From Astrocystis sublimbata (Eukaryota > Ascomycota > Sordariomycetes > Xylariales > Xylariaceae), in contig JAJNNY010000001.1 of NCBI GenBank assembly GCA_022453515.1, forward strand, positions 248,001-312,000: a stretch of DNA of 64,000 bases. Direction: 5' to 3'. Position 1 is the first letter of the stretch; each line of letters starts with the position of its first letter. Shown one piece after another: positions 22,550 to 33,607 of this stretch. The position numbers were made by a program, and so were the translations under genes. The notes below the pieces were generated by a model. That model searched no databases. It was not told the origin of the DNA and saw only the letters and a program-made list of their open reading frames with translations.

Positions 22550-24245
22550 CTAAGTTTCAACTTCCGGATTGCCCGGAAGTGAAGGTAACCCTGCGATGCA
22601 ATTGTAAGTGCCAGCGAAAACGAATACGACAATGAAGGAGACGCTGATTTTGTTCGTGCGTTCGATTGATGAGAAAAAGTCGACGGCCACTTACAACTAT
22701 CGATGTCTTCCTTGAAAGATTGTCCGAGCTTGCACTTGTTCTGCTCGGCCACGGGTTGCGTGGTGAGGGTTGGGCAGTTGACGTAGCAAGGTGTATCCAT
22801 CGTCTTCTGCAGCGCATCCCCTTGCCAGCCAAAGAGCTATGATATTGAGGTTAGCAGTTGCTTCATAAGGAGGGGGGAATGCCGCTTCGGCTAGCGATAT
22901 TGAGCAGCAGAATCGGTGTGTCCATTGACGGCAATATATGTAGGATATGTTATGGAGTGTAGAAGAGAGGCACGAAGATATTGCTGGTACGTACGTAGTC
23001 GCCATGCGATCCAAAGCCACGCCTGCGATCAAAGTCAATCAATGTTTCGACAGATGCCGTGGCAGTCGACAAGAGCATCATATACTCACTGGTCGCCAAA
23101 ACTCCACACAAACGGCTGCGAGCCATCCTCTGGCCAGTCTTCAGGGTTATTGAACTGGCGCGTGTCCCAGACCACCTCGTACATTAATTGCGGCACTGGA
23201 ACCGGATGGGAGTCGGGGCAGGGTCCTCTTGAATCAAAAGTGCCATTCGCAGGATACGCCATGTGATCCATGTGGTTGGCAGTGTCAAGATTCTTGCCAT
23301 CCCAGCATCTGACGTTTGGTAAGCTTTCCGACGGCTCTATATCAATCTGCCAGCTGCACTTACGTCGGGAATCGAATATTGGCCATGACTGTATTCCTCG
23401 AAGTTAGTTGTCATCGTCTCAGCGCATTATTTGGGTGATTCGGCATCTGTCGAAGGCTTCCAGGTACAATTGTGGCTCGAAGTAAAGGATAGAGACAGAG
23501 AGACAAACTCAAAGTCCAACGAGAAACTACTTACTACCGGCAGGACAGGATTTGGTAGGCAGATATTTAGTTTCAGGGAATCGGGTGCCCGGATCTTGCA
23601 GGCACGTATACGTGACTTGTCTGAAACGGGCGGCGTCCTCCGCGGTTTCCGTCAACGGGTCGCCGATGATCATCCGGAAGCCGGGCTTGAAGGCCGTGAC
23701 CTTCGACGTCTGCTGGTAGTCGGCCAGGCCATTCTGCATGTAGTAGACAGTCATGCCGCCCTCGGCTCCTTCGAACCCGACGTTGGGAACAATCGGAACT
23801 CGCTTGTACGTGCCGTTCCTAGCGCGGAAGAAGAGAACAGCAGTCCAATAGTTCGACGAGTCTTCGAGGAACTGGCAGGTCGTGCAGTCAGACTCGCCTG
23901 GCATGTCCTTGGTTGGGTCCATTGTCACATTGAAGGAGTTCTATCACGGATGAGTATGGTTTTGCGCCTCATCGGGAGATTGGGTCAAACCTACGCCTCC
24001 GATGATTTGATGAAGATGGGGGCTCGGCGTGAGACCTGGATTGACCACTGAAGAGTCATGTCAACTACCGTTTCTGGAATCCACACCAAACAGATACAGT
24101 CTGAAAAAGATCATGCTGTGTGTGATGGATGTTGGCGCTACTCACGTGGATCAACTCGATCAATGGTCAATTGTGTGCATGAAAAGCGCAGGAGGGCGGT
24201 TGTCTGCGCCGCCAAGGTGAGCGCAGTCAATAGTCTAGAGGCCAT
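22550..24245 (-). CDS. Secreted DUF1996-domain protein
   Basis: Eight exons join without frame breaks into 337 residues: 24146-24245, 23995-24047, 23535-23940, 23364-23388, 23090-23308, 22995-23022, 22695-22836 and 22550-22590. A signal peptide (MASRLLTALTLAAQTTA) leads into the DUF1996 domain. Its hallmarks are LRFSCTQL, PSPHLHQIIGGNSF, YWTAVLFF, the RFPTCWDGKNLDT core, HMDHMAYP and FGWQGDALQ, ending in WLPSLPG. DUF1996 proteins are common in fungal secretomes, often with WSC or carbohydrate-binding modules. No such extra module is present here and the function is unknown. Exons four and six are only 25 and 28 nt, and seven introns in about 1 kb of coding sequence is dense. All donors fit GTAAGT/GTGAGT/GTAGGT/GTACGT. 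Confidence 0.87.
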
Positions 24246-26026
24246 CTTAACTTTTGCGACCTGGAAATCTCCAATCTTGTTATCTTCGTTCCCAGAATGA
24301 TGTTAGCAGCCCTATCAGTCTTGAGCAGAGGTGAAGTAAGAAGTTAAATTTAAAAGATCTTCTGTCTCCGTCCAAGCCTTGATATTCATACGAATATACG
24401 CTATGATATTGGCAGAGCTCAATTATAGGATAATAAGCCAGGAGATCGCATCTACTGTGGCGATCACGGTCTAGGCTATCGCCAGCCAGTTCGCTACCTC
24501 TGTTGAGGCAACCCCTAGCGGCCTATGTTTGACCTCCCTATCTGACCGGTGTAGTCGTTATCGAAATGCCGGTTGCATTACACCATTGTTATCAAATTGG
24601 CTCAATATATACATCTGGAAGCGAGATATCGAGAATGGCGAAGGTTAAAAGCGTCGAGATGAGCCGTACCAATGATATCAGTGCCCGACGCCTGTGAAAT
24701 GAGCTCGGCAATACCACAGTCCTACGATGTACCTTAGTATTATCACGTCTCATACTATATCATTATGAGTTGACGCGCTTATCTCTACATCGTGTTTTCG
24801 GGTGTCTGGAGTAGGTGCATATTTTATCTCAACGTCCTGGCGGCTTCTCATCAATCACCACCTATCCCGACCTGAGCGTAACAGATGATCACGAGCTTTC
24901 CATGTACAACTACCTTCACTGAAATCAACTTATTGTAATTTACAGAAATAGAAGAGACCCGAAACCTGCATGATCGTTATACATTTGTACTTCAGGAAGA
25001 CAAGATTCAAGGGCATAAGCTTCACGATAGGACAGATGCTCAGCATAAAATCATCAATACTAATGCAAATAATTCTCATTCTTCCCTCTTCCCCTTTCTA
25101 GCCTTGTTGTATATGATAGGTAATCCGGCTGCAGTAAATGATATCTCTGCAAGCGCCGGATCCTTTTTTACATGTGCGTGCCTTGGGATTTGCATGAAGG
25201 ATCGGCCCGATCGGGGAGTATATTTCAACTATGCCATTGAACGAAATGTTTGATTCGGAGATGGGTTGAAAGATGTCAATGAGAGTATCTGCCTACAAAA
25301 AGAGATTGTGACCGGCGAATTGATAAAGTAGAAAGGAGCAGAAACTTTACAGGAGTGCGATATAGAAAGACAAATGATGAGATGTTGCAGCAAGTTCGTC
25401 ATGATGAAGAATAAACTCGTAGGGTAGCTATGACTAGAGCAATAGGTTAAAAGCTGTGAGTACAGCAATTATAGATATAACAAGAATCTTCTCAGACCCT
25501 TCATTTTCGTAGCCTGCTACTTTCTGCCGTTGAGGCAATACCTAGGTAGCCAGAATACACACCTTATGAACACGCACAACAAACAATATTCTATCTCGAT
25601 GACTTGTTTTCATATATATCATATTTCCCTCTCTTCTAGAAAAGTGGCAGTTGTGATACTTCACTTTGTTGGCACTGCGACACCCTCGTGATCATGGCCG
25701 TTGGCTGCCAGGTATCGGGCCTTTGCAGTTACCAGATACAAGTGATGGCGTAGACGAACCAACTGGATTTTGAGCGGCGACTCTGCCTTCAAGAATTAGT
25801 TGCCATGTTGAGAAGAAGTGATCATGACTGTTTCAAAAACGGTGCCTGCATATGTGTTGTAACACCCCACTTGTTACTTACGATTGCAAACGTCAGGCCG
25901 CATCCGACGCCTCTCTATTCATCAGCCAGTGGAGCACCCAACTCATCAGTAACAACTCCTCTGCCTCCTTGCCTGCCTACTCACTCCACCTCCACTCGCA
26001 CAGACCGATCATTTTCCGCAACCAAG
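24246..26026. other. Gene-free stretch between the divergent DUF1996 and EthD genes
   Basis: No gene recognised. The middle (24300-25650) is AT-rich. The last 150 bases before 26027 are pyrimidine-rich (CTCTGCCTCCTTGCC and similar), a likely EthD leader. The EthD frame stays open upstream to 25805, but that part is not domain-like. Confidence 0.5.
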
Positions 26027-26431
26027 ATGCCGTACACGATCCTCATCCTCGCCTACCGCAAGCCCGGCACGACGCCATCGCAGTTCAAAGCCTACTACGA
26101 AGGGCGACACGTCCCCCTGGTGCGCTCGCTCACCGGCGCCACCTTTCCCCTCTCGCACACCAGACGCTATCTGCAGCGCTCGGATGGGGTGCAAGCCGAG
26201 AGCGACTCGACGCGCAGTCCGGCGACGGTGCTCGTCGGCACCCAGGCCGACTTCGACTACGACGCCGTGACCGAGCTCACGTTCGAGGACGAGGCCGCCT
26301 TTCGGAGGTTCATGGGCGTCACGCAGAAGCCGGAAATAGCGGCCCAGATCGCCGCTGACGAGGAACACTTCCTGGACCGCACTCGGGTGCCTATCGTTGT
26401 CTTGGGCGATATTGCGGTGACGAGGAGATGA
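26027..26431 (+). CDS. EthD-domain protein
   Basis: A small single-exon protein of 134 residues that is one ferredoxin-like EthD domain (dimeric alpha-beta barrel). The N-terminal strand YTILILAYRKPG is followed by the family helix and motif SQFKAYYEGRHVPL. The second half carries AVTELTFEDEAAFRRFM and ends with EEHFLDRTRVPIVVLG. The family includes EthD of bacterial ether-degradation operons and fungal polyketide tailoring cyclases or decarboxylases, many of unknown role. The start at 26027 (AAGATGCCG) puts the first beta strand at the very N-terminus, as in relatives. It is more GC-rich than its surroundings. It is divergent from the DUF1996 gene and converges with the next minus-strand gene. 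Confidence 0.87.
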   Translation: MPYTILILAYRKPGTTPSQFKAYYEGRHVPLVRSLTGATFPLSHTRRYLQRSDGVQAESDSTRSPATVLVGTQADFDYDAVTELTFEDEAAFRRFMGVTQKPEIAAQIAADEEHFLDRTRVPIVVLGDIAVTRR

Positions 26432-26920
26432 CGAGGAGATGGATTTTCGGGTTTCGTGGTATTCAGAGATGGAGATAGTCACGATGAGTTTGTGAATCAG
26501 GCGACTCCTGGTCAGTCTTACATCATGAGATCTGCGGTTCCTAATGTTGGCGGCTGCCTACCTGTGTATGACACCATCGTGATGACCTACTGCAGTCGCT
26601 TATACCGACTAACCTAAGCTCGATGGATGCTGATGATGATGATGTAACTATGGACGCAAGACAATGGCTTCAGGCAGTACTTTTTTGAAATTTCAGATAT
26701 GCGTAAAATTTATAGATACACCCTAAATATACAAAAGAAACTATGTTCGCATAGCTATCTACATAAACAAGACCAGAATTTCAAGCTTATTCTCATCTTA
26801 ACGTGGCCCATCGCTTGACACGCATGATATGCCGGCATTTTCTATACCCTAACAAGACGAAAGTCCCGCGACTCCACCCAACATCTATTCCGCACCAGGA
26901 ACCCGTCTTCCCATGACCAT
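26432..26920. other. Convergent 3' spacer
   Basis: This lies between the 3' ends of the EthD gene (+) and the Pro/Tyr-rich secreted protein gene (-). It holds a short GATGATGATGATGATG run (about 26629-26644) and AT-rich sequence suited to 3' ends. No gene seen. Confidence 0.5.
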
Positions 26921-27585
26921 CTACGCCTTGCGAGCATAAGGATAGGGGCTTCCGGTCCCGTAGGGAGGATAAGGATAAGCAGAGCATTCCGCCCCCGAAC
27001 CCGCAGACCTCGTGACCGTCGTCATAGTGTAGATGGCGTCCCTGGCGTAATTCCCCGGATACGGCACCGCGTTCGTCGGGAAAGGCGGCGTCTCCACGGG
27101 CACGTCTGGAGGGCTCCCTTGCGGATATTCCGTAGGGACTGGGTATTTATTGTAAGGAGGAAGCTGTCGACGCTTGTTCTCTGGGGGTTCTGGGTAATGG
27201 TGGTGGTGGTGCGGCGGGAAACCACCCCCCGGATAAGCTGTGGGAAACGGGTTCCCCTCATATGGAGGGATCTGACGAAGGCTGTTCTTGTGGTACGCTG
27301 GCTTTCCGTTGTTTGCTGGGACTGGAGGGCTGTAAGGGGGGTACTGGTTTTCAGGTATGCCGAGCCCGGTGCCTGTTGGGTAGTGAGGCGTGGTCTGGTC
27401 TGGGACCGGTATCTCGGGATACACATCCCGGCCTGGCGGATGTCAGTCAGTTACCTGGTCATTGGATCACAAGCTTCAAACGCGGGTGATATGTGCTTAC
27501 CTTCGAAATTGCGGTAAGGTAGGTCAGCTAGGGCGCCTGATAAGCAAATACCGACAAGGACTGAGGCAGAGAAGTAGTTCTTCAT
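26921..27585 (-). CDS. Small secreted Pro/Tyr-rich protein
   Basis: Two exons (27501-27585 and 26921-27432) around a 68-nt intron give 198 residues. The N-terminus is a clear signal peptide (MKNYFSASVLVGICLSGALA). The mature part is dominated by Pro, Tyr, Gly and Asn, with recurring PPY, YPGG and PYP motifs, a five-histidine run (PPHHHHHYPEPP) and a Lys-Arg pair (ENKRRQLPPYN) that a Kex2-like protease might cut. No GPI tail or transmembrane segment follows. It contains few cysteines, so it does not look like a disulfide-rich effector; a wall-associated or matrix protein is a reasonable guess. A TATA-like run lies at 27747-27755. I do not recognise a named family. Confidence 0.72.
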
Positions 27586-29586
27586 CGTGACTGTGGAGTT
27601 TCTTATATGTGTTATGAACTTTAAAGTTGTGTTAATTCGTGTACTCGAAAAGATAAAATAATGATGGAAACCAAGAGATAATATGTAGTTGTGATGCCAC
27701 CTGCTTCTGCCGAATGTAACCTTGGGACTTGAGGCCAAACCAACAGATATATATACATGCTCGCCATCGCATCACCTACCATCAAAATCGGCGCAAGCGA
27801 GTAGAGAGGTTCTTGACGTCAGATAACAAACACTTCAGTTGATCGACAACCTCATATTTGGCAATGTATAGTGTATTTGGTCAGCGTCCCACCTTCGCCG
27901 CAATCCCATCGACGACGATCTCAATGGGATGGTCGTCCCGGAGAAGCTGAAGGGACACTCAAGCATCAGTGTGTGGTGTAATGCAACATGATAAAAATTG
28001 GTAGACTGCACATTATGGCTCAACGTAAGCTGATGATCATTTCGAACGGTACTTGAAGCTATGGACACCAGTCAATCATTGAAGCAAGCAGTCGAAAGAC
28101 TCTGAACTGCATTGCAGCCAGCCATCATCAATCTCATGTATCCTGTTCACGACGATCCCCAGGGCTGGACATAGATAGACCCCAACTCATAGACGGACAA
28201 CAGACAGGGTGTATGGAAGATCAAATAATAATAGAATATCTCGCACATCACAGATCGACAGAGGCTCTCATCAAGCGGCTCAACGACGCGCATCATCGTT
28301 TCTCACCGGGCCTGTGTGTATGATTATTAATTTCTGAGCCCCCAAGTACGACAGCAAAGATCAGCAGCAACTGGAGCCGAACCCTTCCCTTCCCTTCCCT
28401 TACCGACCTTCCGACCCTTCTTACCTAAGTGTACCACTCTATCAGCCCTACCAATCAATCGTAACATCCACTTCCACTTCCAATATATCTGCGCCGCAAT
28501 CTATTGTATGCCTAACCCAGGAGTGTAACCACAATGACGTCAGTGAGGAGGGCCAAGTGTCGTCGGGGACGAAAGTTCAATGCGGCTGAGGCACAGCAAG
28601 TATAATCTAAAAATAAGCCCGACTGACGAACCCCGAAAGACTCACTGCTGCTGTGTAGGATTAGACTACCTAAGACAAGACAAGTGTGTAACACCCAGAC
28701 GAACCCACCTGTTCCACATTGATTGAGCAACCTTCCCGACTAAGCAATTCTGTCGCAATCCTCAAATTCACAGTTCCTCAATTTGATTCCTATGTCAGGG
28801 CCCATACGAGATGCCTCGTGTAGATTGACTGTTAGAAAGTTGGCTATGACACGAGAAGCATCGAGCGGCATCGAGTTGCAGAGCACCATCATTCAGACTC
28901 CAGATAGATAGGGAATTGGGATACCGGTTAACGCAGTAGTCGTTGGCTCACTACCTACCTACCTAGAAAGAAGTTCCACGAGAACGTGCTTTCCACCACG
29001 TGCAAGTTATCCAATAACCAACAGGCGTCATCAGTAGTTATGAACAATATTGCACAAAGTAAACTAATAGATAACAGAAAAAAATGCCTTTGTACATTAT
29101 ATGATCACAACACCTCCTTTTGAAGGTGGGGTGCGAATACTAACTTCTATCATCTAGCCTTTGCCCCGGACGGCCGTATCCTGTGACGGTCTGCGGGAGG
29201 AAAGATCCGTACTACATTAGCCCGCCCTGGTACCATTGGAACCACCTAATATTTACTTGGCCGGACAGGCACACTTCCATGCATATTGTCCCCCTCCGAT
29301 GCGAGTAACCATGAACCAGTTCGTTACTTAGTCCAAACCCGAAAACGCCCGCTTTGTGAAGTCCAAGTATGCGTATCGACCGGCGTATCGATCCGAAGTG
29401 GGCGGCCGATGTGATTTATACAAGCCTCCTCTCTGAGCGAAGCGATCCCTTTTATGTAAGTGTGTCTTGGGATCGGAACAAACAGATGGGGAGGCGAATT
29501 GATGATGTTGTTAAGAACGCGGGGCTGCGAGGAGCGGGTTTCCCCCATTCGCATTCGCAGTCAGTTGTCCGCCTCGTAAACCGCTT
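27586..29586. other. Gene-free 2-kb stretch
   Basis: The right end of the previous gene's promoter has a TATA-like run at 27747-27755. Beyond 27800 I see no gene. A CCTTC-type repeat (28381-28400) and a TACC tract (28951-28965) are present. Open frames are short and pattern-free. Confidence 0.5.
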
Positions 29587-31360
29587 CTACTGTGGCAAAA
29601 GCACTCCCTTCTCATCACGTGCAAGCATCATGTACCTGACGATCTTTTCAGTAAGATTGGCACACCATGGGTCCACATAGCCAGTCCAAAGCATAGCGGC
29701 ACCATAGTTCAGAGGAATCCAGAATGGTAGTGCGATCAAAAGCCGAGCAGCGCCAGGGAACACAAGCTTGCCGTGCAAGACCTCACCGGCCTCGTTCGTG
29801 ATATCCGGGGGCACATAGATGCCGTAGACCATCCAGCACAGAACACTGCGGAGAAGAGGGCCGTGGAGCAGATAAACGGCGAACGATTGCTTTCCGAGCC
29901 ATAGGAGGTACTTGGATGATAGGAAGTCGCGGAAAGCGGGCATAAAGTGCAGACCAAGCGTGATGAGTTGCAATCCAATACCGGAGCCGAAGCGAGGAAT
30001 TTCGCCACCCTTGGGAACGATGTGGACCAAGACCCTGTACTGCCAACGCGACCAAGTGGCCCATTCCGGGTGCCCTTCGGGATACGAGGCGACATAGAGA
30101 CCGAGAATCAGGAAGATGATGGCTAGCACTCGGGAAATCCTCGGTCGCTTGACCAAAAATTCGTTCGCTCCAGGGTGGTTTTGTACGTCACACAGGAAGA
30201 CTCCCCAGAAGAATTGCATGCCGAATGCAGCTGGACACAGTTAGCGAGTGCTCAACAACCGGGATGCATCTGCTGGAAACACGAGATGGAGACACAACTT
30301 ACAGTCGCCAGCAACGTAGAAGTAGAAGTAGACAATCAGACTACAAATCATCCTGTACCGTGGCTGCAGATAGGCCGTGGCCACAATGAAGGTGTATACC
30401 TGCATACTTCCCCTCAACAGAGGGAGAAGAGTCCATTGGTTGCCATCGTATGCATTGGCTCCGTGCGTCCAGGTGTTTATGATGTTGAAGATCAGGTGGT
30501 TGATGGAGGAGAAAATGTTGCCCATGCGGTCGGGTGCGGTCTTACCACACCACCAGCAATCGCTCGACTTCCCCACCAAGAACATGCCGAGTTGCGCCAT
30601 GACCCAGATGATGACAGTAGCGAGCGAACAGGGGATGATCAACCGAGGAACACGACGGAGGGCGGACTTGGCGACGGCGCTGAAAGCGGCATCTTGGTTG
30701 TTTTGGCGGTAGAGCTTGATGGGCTTGAGGGCGCACACGTAGCCGGTAACGAAGGAGAAAATCGTCACACCGATACGACCTTGGACTAAAATACGAAGGA
30801 ATGGCCACTGGAGCACGCGAGGTACTGCATCCGCTGATGAGGCCGGAAGGAATAGGTCGCCATCGAAAGCTCGAGCAATGTGGGTGAGAACGACTAACGA
30901 CGAGGCGAGACCTCGGAGGCCCTGCAGTTCAACATCTGGTTAGCTATCGAAAGTCTTTGCATCAACGAATACTGAGTTGATCCATCTGCTGCCGGCCACC
31001 CATCGGAAGAAGAGATTGCCGACCATATGAATTGCATTGGAGGTAGACACATGCCAGTTGAATGCACTGGCATTCGAGTGGCTTGCCCTCGCCCGCCGTA
31101 AGCATCGGCAACTCTGCTTGAGATGACGCACAACGGCGATTCTCGACTCCTGAGCTCGCGGCTGACCGTGTAGTCGTAATCGACAGCTGGGCCGTTCCGG
31201 GATGACGGCTGCACGGCAAAAGGCAAGCTTAAAAAGATCCTCCCGTCGAGGAGCCATCATGGGCATGTCACGCATCCACAAGGCCCGTCTAATGGACAAG
31301 ACAAAGAAAACATTTACTTACGTCAACCCATTTGACGTTCCCCTCTTTGCCGATGGCCAT
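29587..31360 (-). CDS. Acyltransferase-3 family integral membrane protein
   Basis: Three exons (31322-31360, 30303-30921, 29587-30230) give 433 residues. The short first exon ends KWVD and the second begins GLRGLASSLVVLTHI. Joined, they make the WVDGLRG start of the acyltransferase-3 family (PF01757), including the conserved His in the first membrane helix. Further hydrophobic segments run through the protein, with GRIGVTIFSFVTGY matching the second helix of the family. These membrane enzymes usually move acetyl or other acyl groups onto sugars or small molecules; some fungal members are annotated as hard-surface-induced proteins. The substrate here is unknown. Intron one (400 nt) is unusually long, so a missed small exon or another start is possible. 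Intron two is a normal 72 nt. Confidence 0.8.
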
Positions 31361-33364
31361 GTTGTTGCACTGTTCGAGAATATCTCTAATCGCTTTGGGA
31401 CTGACGTTATATCATGCCTCGATTGTGTCGATAGGTCGATTATGCGGTCTTCAGTGTGTAGATGCAAAGTCGGAATCAGGCGACAGATGGCGACGTTGCT
31501 CAGGCGGTGTCGGGTCTGGGCCACAGTAATAACAAGGACAGCTTGGCGATAACCCAAGGGATTGCAGACGATTGTTCGTAGTACCCAGTGACGTTTCGCG
31601 TTGAGCGACGGGTGGCTGTAGGTGTGGTACAGATGCACGAGACGAGGCCAGGCGCGGGAGTCGGCAAAGGTAGGCCGAGATGCAGGCGGGCGGACTCTAG
31701 TCTTGTAGGTATATTAAGGGCGCTGGTGTATTCAAGGTTGTTTGTTGTTTGGGTTGAGAGAGCGACGGCGGCCCGGGCGGGCGGGAAGAGCAGGTGAAAG
31801 TGGTGTGAGAAGGAATTATAGACAAAGATATAAAAGGTATAAATGCGTTGCGTAGGCAATAAATAACGTGACAGCGGACAAGATTAAGTCTAATCCAAGG
31901 CAAGGCAAAGGCAGCTTAATCCAAGGGCAGCAGTCAGTGCCGGCGCAGTCGTAATCGCAAGATGGGCGATCGTCGCAGATCAGAACAGCCAACTTGGTCT
32001 CTGCCGGAACAGACGGCTTCGTTGGCGGCTGGCTCTGGCTGGGGCTGGGGATGAAGGGAGCACGGGGGAGAAAGAGAAGGAGGGACGATGTTGGTTGAAG
32101 CGAGAGAATGGAGAGAGAATGGAAATGGAAATGCCTTGGGTGAGACAAACTTGGCAGTTGAACTGGGGGGTGACGGGCTGTAAAAGAGCACTTTGGCCGC
32201 TCGCTTGCGAATGCATGCGATTCAGGAGGTACTTCAGGTACACACAGGCCTGGAGCTGGAGGGGACGAGGCGCGTTCCAGTCCCGGGGGCTGGCTCGTTG
32301 CTTAAGAATAAGATAGGTAGTGCGGTTGATGGCCGGAAGCGCTGTGGGGGGGGGGAGCGCCACAGAGGCCACTAAGCCATCCACAGATACTGGACCTAGG
32401 TACCTACTCCAGGTCGTGCCTGTTCCCAGGACGGGTCATTGGTCTTAGGTCGGGCGATCTATCGCAAGGCATAATAACGGCGTTGGGACGAGCCTACCTA
32501 ACGCTGTAGCGTCTGGCTCTTACAAGTTACCACCCTCACCCTGGGCAAGTACCCATCAAGTACACCTGCGCATGTATATCTCCCACACAGCGTGGGTACT
32601 GCTGGAGCACTTGGTGCACTATACGGACCTAGGCATCCATACTTTATCTACTCGAAAGCGACGGTATGTCTTTGCAAGTAATGCTTCCACCTACCTACTT
32701 AGCCATTTTCCTAGGTAGAAGCAGAATTCCAGGTTCCAAGGTATGCAGGGCAGACAGTTACATTTCCTGGCAGGTTTTGGCCGCTGCCGGTGCTACCTAA
32801 TGCCAGTGCTGGCAGGGCAGAGACAGCCTGGAGGGATATGACCACCCCGGCAGCGCAACCTCACTGGGCAGGCCTACAGGTACCTAGGTATACTGTGATG
32901 TTCGCAGCAATCCCATGGATTGCACTGCAGACGTTACTAGCAGGTACCGCCTGGTACTTCAAGTTCCATTGAAGTGTAACTGGCCAATGCCCTCAGGGCT
33001 CGCAGATGCTGCACATCTCGTCCATCCTTCCGGAACAGGCTAACCCAACACGAAAGCAAAACGCTATCTCAGATTCCAATAGTCAATCGGTACCTGTTTT
33101 GGCCCGTCTGCGTCTAGACGTCCTTCTCGAATCATGGCTTCTGTTGCGGGGTTGCACTATTCAGTCGCTCGTCGCTCGTCGCCCATCTCTGCCAGGTATG
33201 TAGCAGATACCGTGTCATATCAGGGGACGTTTCGCATGGCGATCATGTACCTGACGATGTGCCAGTCCCCGCAGCGGCAGTGTATGTAGCTGCAGGAAGA
33301 TACCTTATGTAGAGCGGCTGTGCACAAGCACAAGCACGGGCGAGGTTACAGCCGAGAATAGAAT

Positions 33365-33384
33365 CTACCTAGGTAGGTAAGTAG
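33365..33384. repeat. TACC/GGTA tract, palindromic
   Basis: CTACCTAGGTAGGTAAGTAG contains the palindrome CTACCTAGGTAG. It is one of many such intergenic tracts in this window. Confidence 0.8.
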
Positions 33385-33581
33385 ATTCAACTGCTGTAAT
33401 GTGGTGATATTAGTGGGAGTCAACTTGACTCAGCCAGCCAGCTGTGGCATACTCGTACGCATACCGGCCAATCAGCAGCTAGTTTCTGTGACCACATCTA
33501 ATCTCCGTTACTTAGTCCATGCCTAAGGTGTGTCCCTGTGTCTCTTAGCCAATCTTAGTGCCAGCCATCGTCTAGATATAG

Positions 33582-33607
33582 TACCTACCTACATACTTAC
33601 TTAGTAG
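33582..33607. repeat. TACC tract
   Basis: TACCTACCTACATACTTACT-type sequence just before a pyrimidine-rich, leader-like stretch. Confidence 0.75.

Noticed and set aside
30175..30789. 204-codon plus frame opposite the acyltransferase gene
   Set aside because: Antisense shadow of well-supported exons with family motifs and good splice sites.
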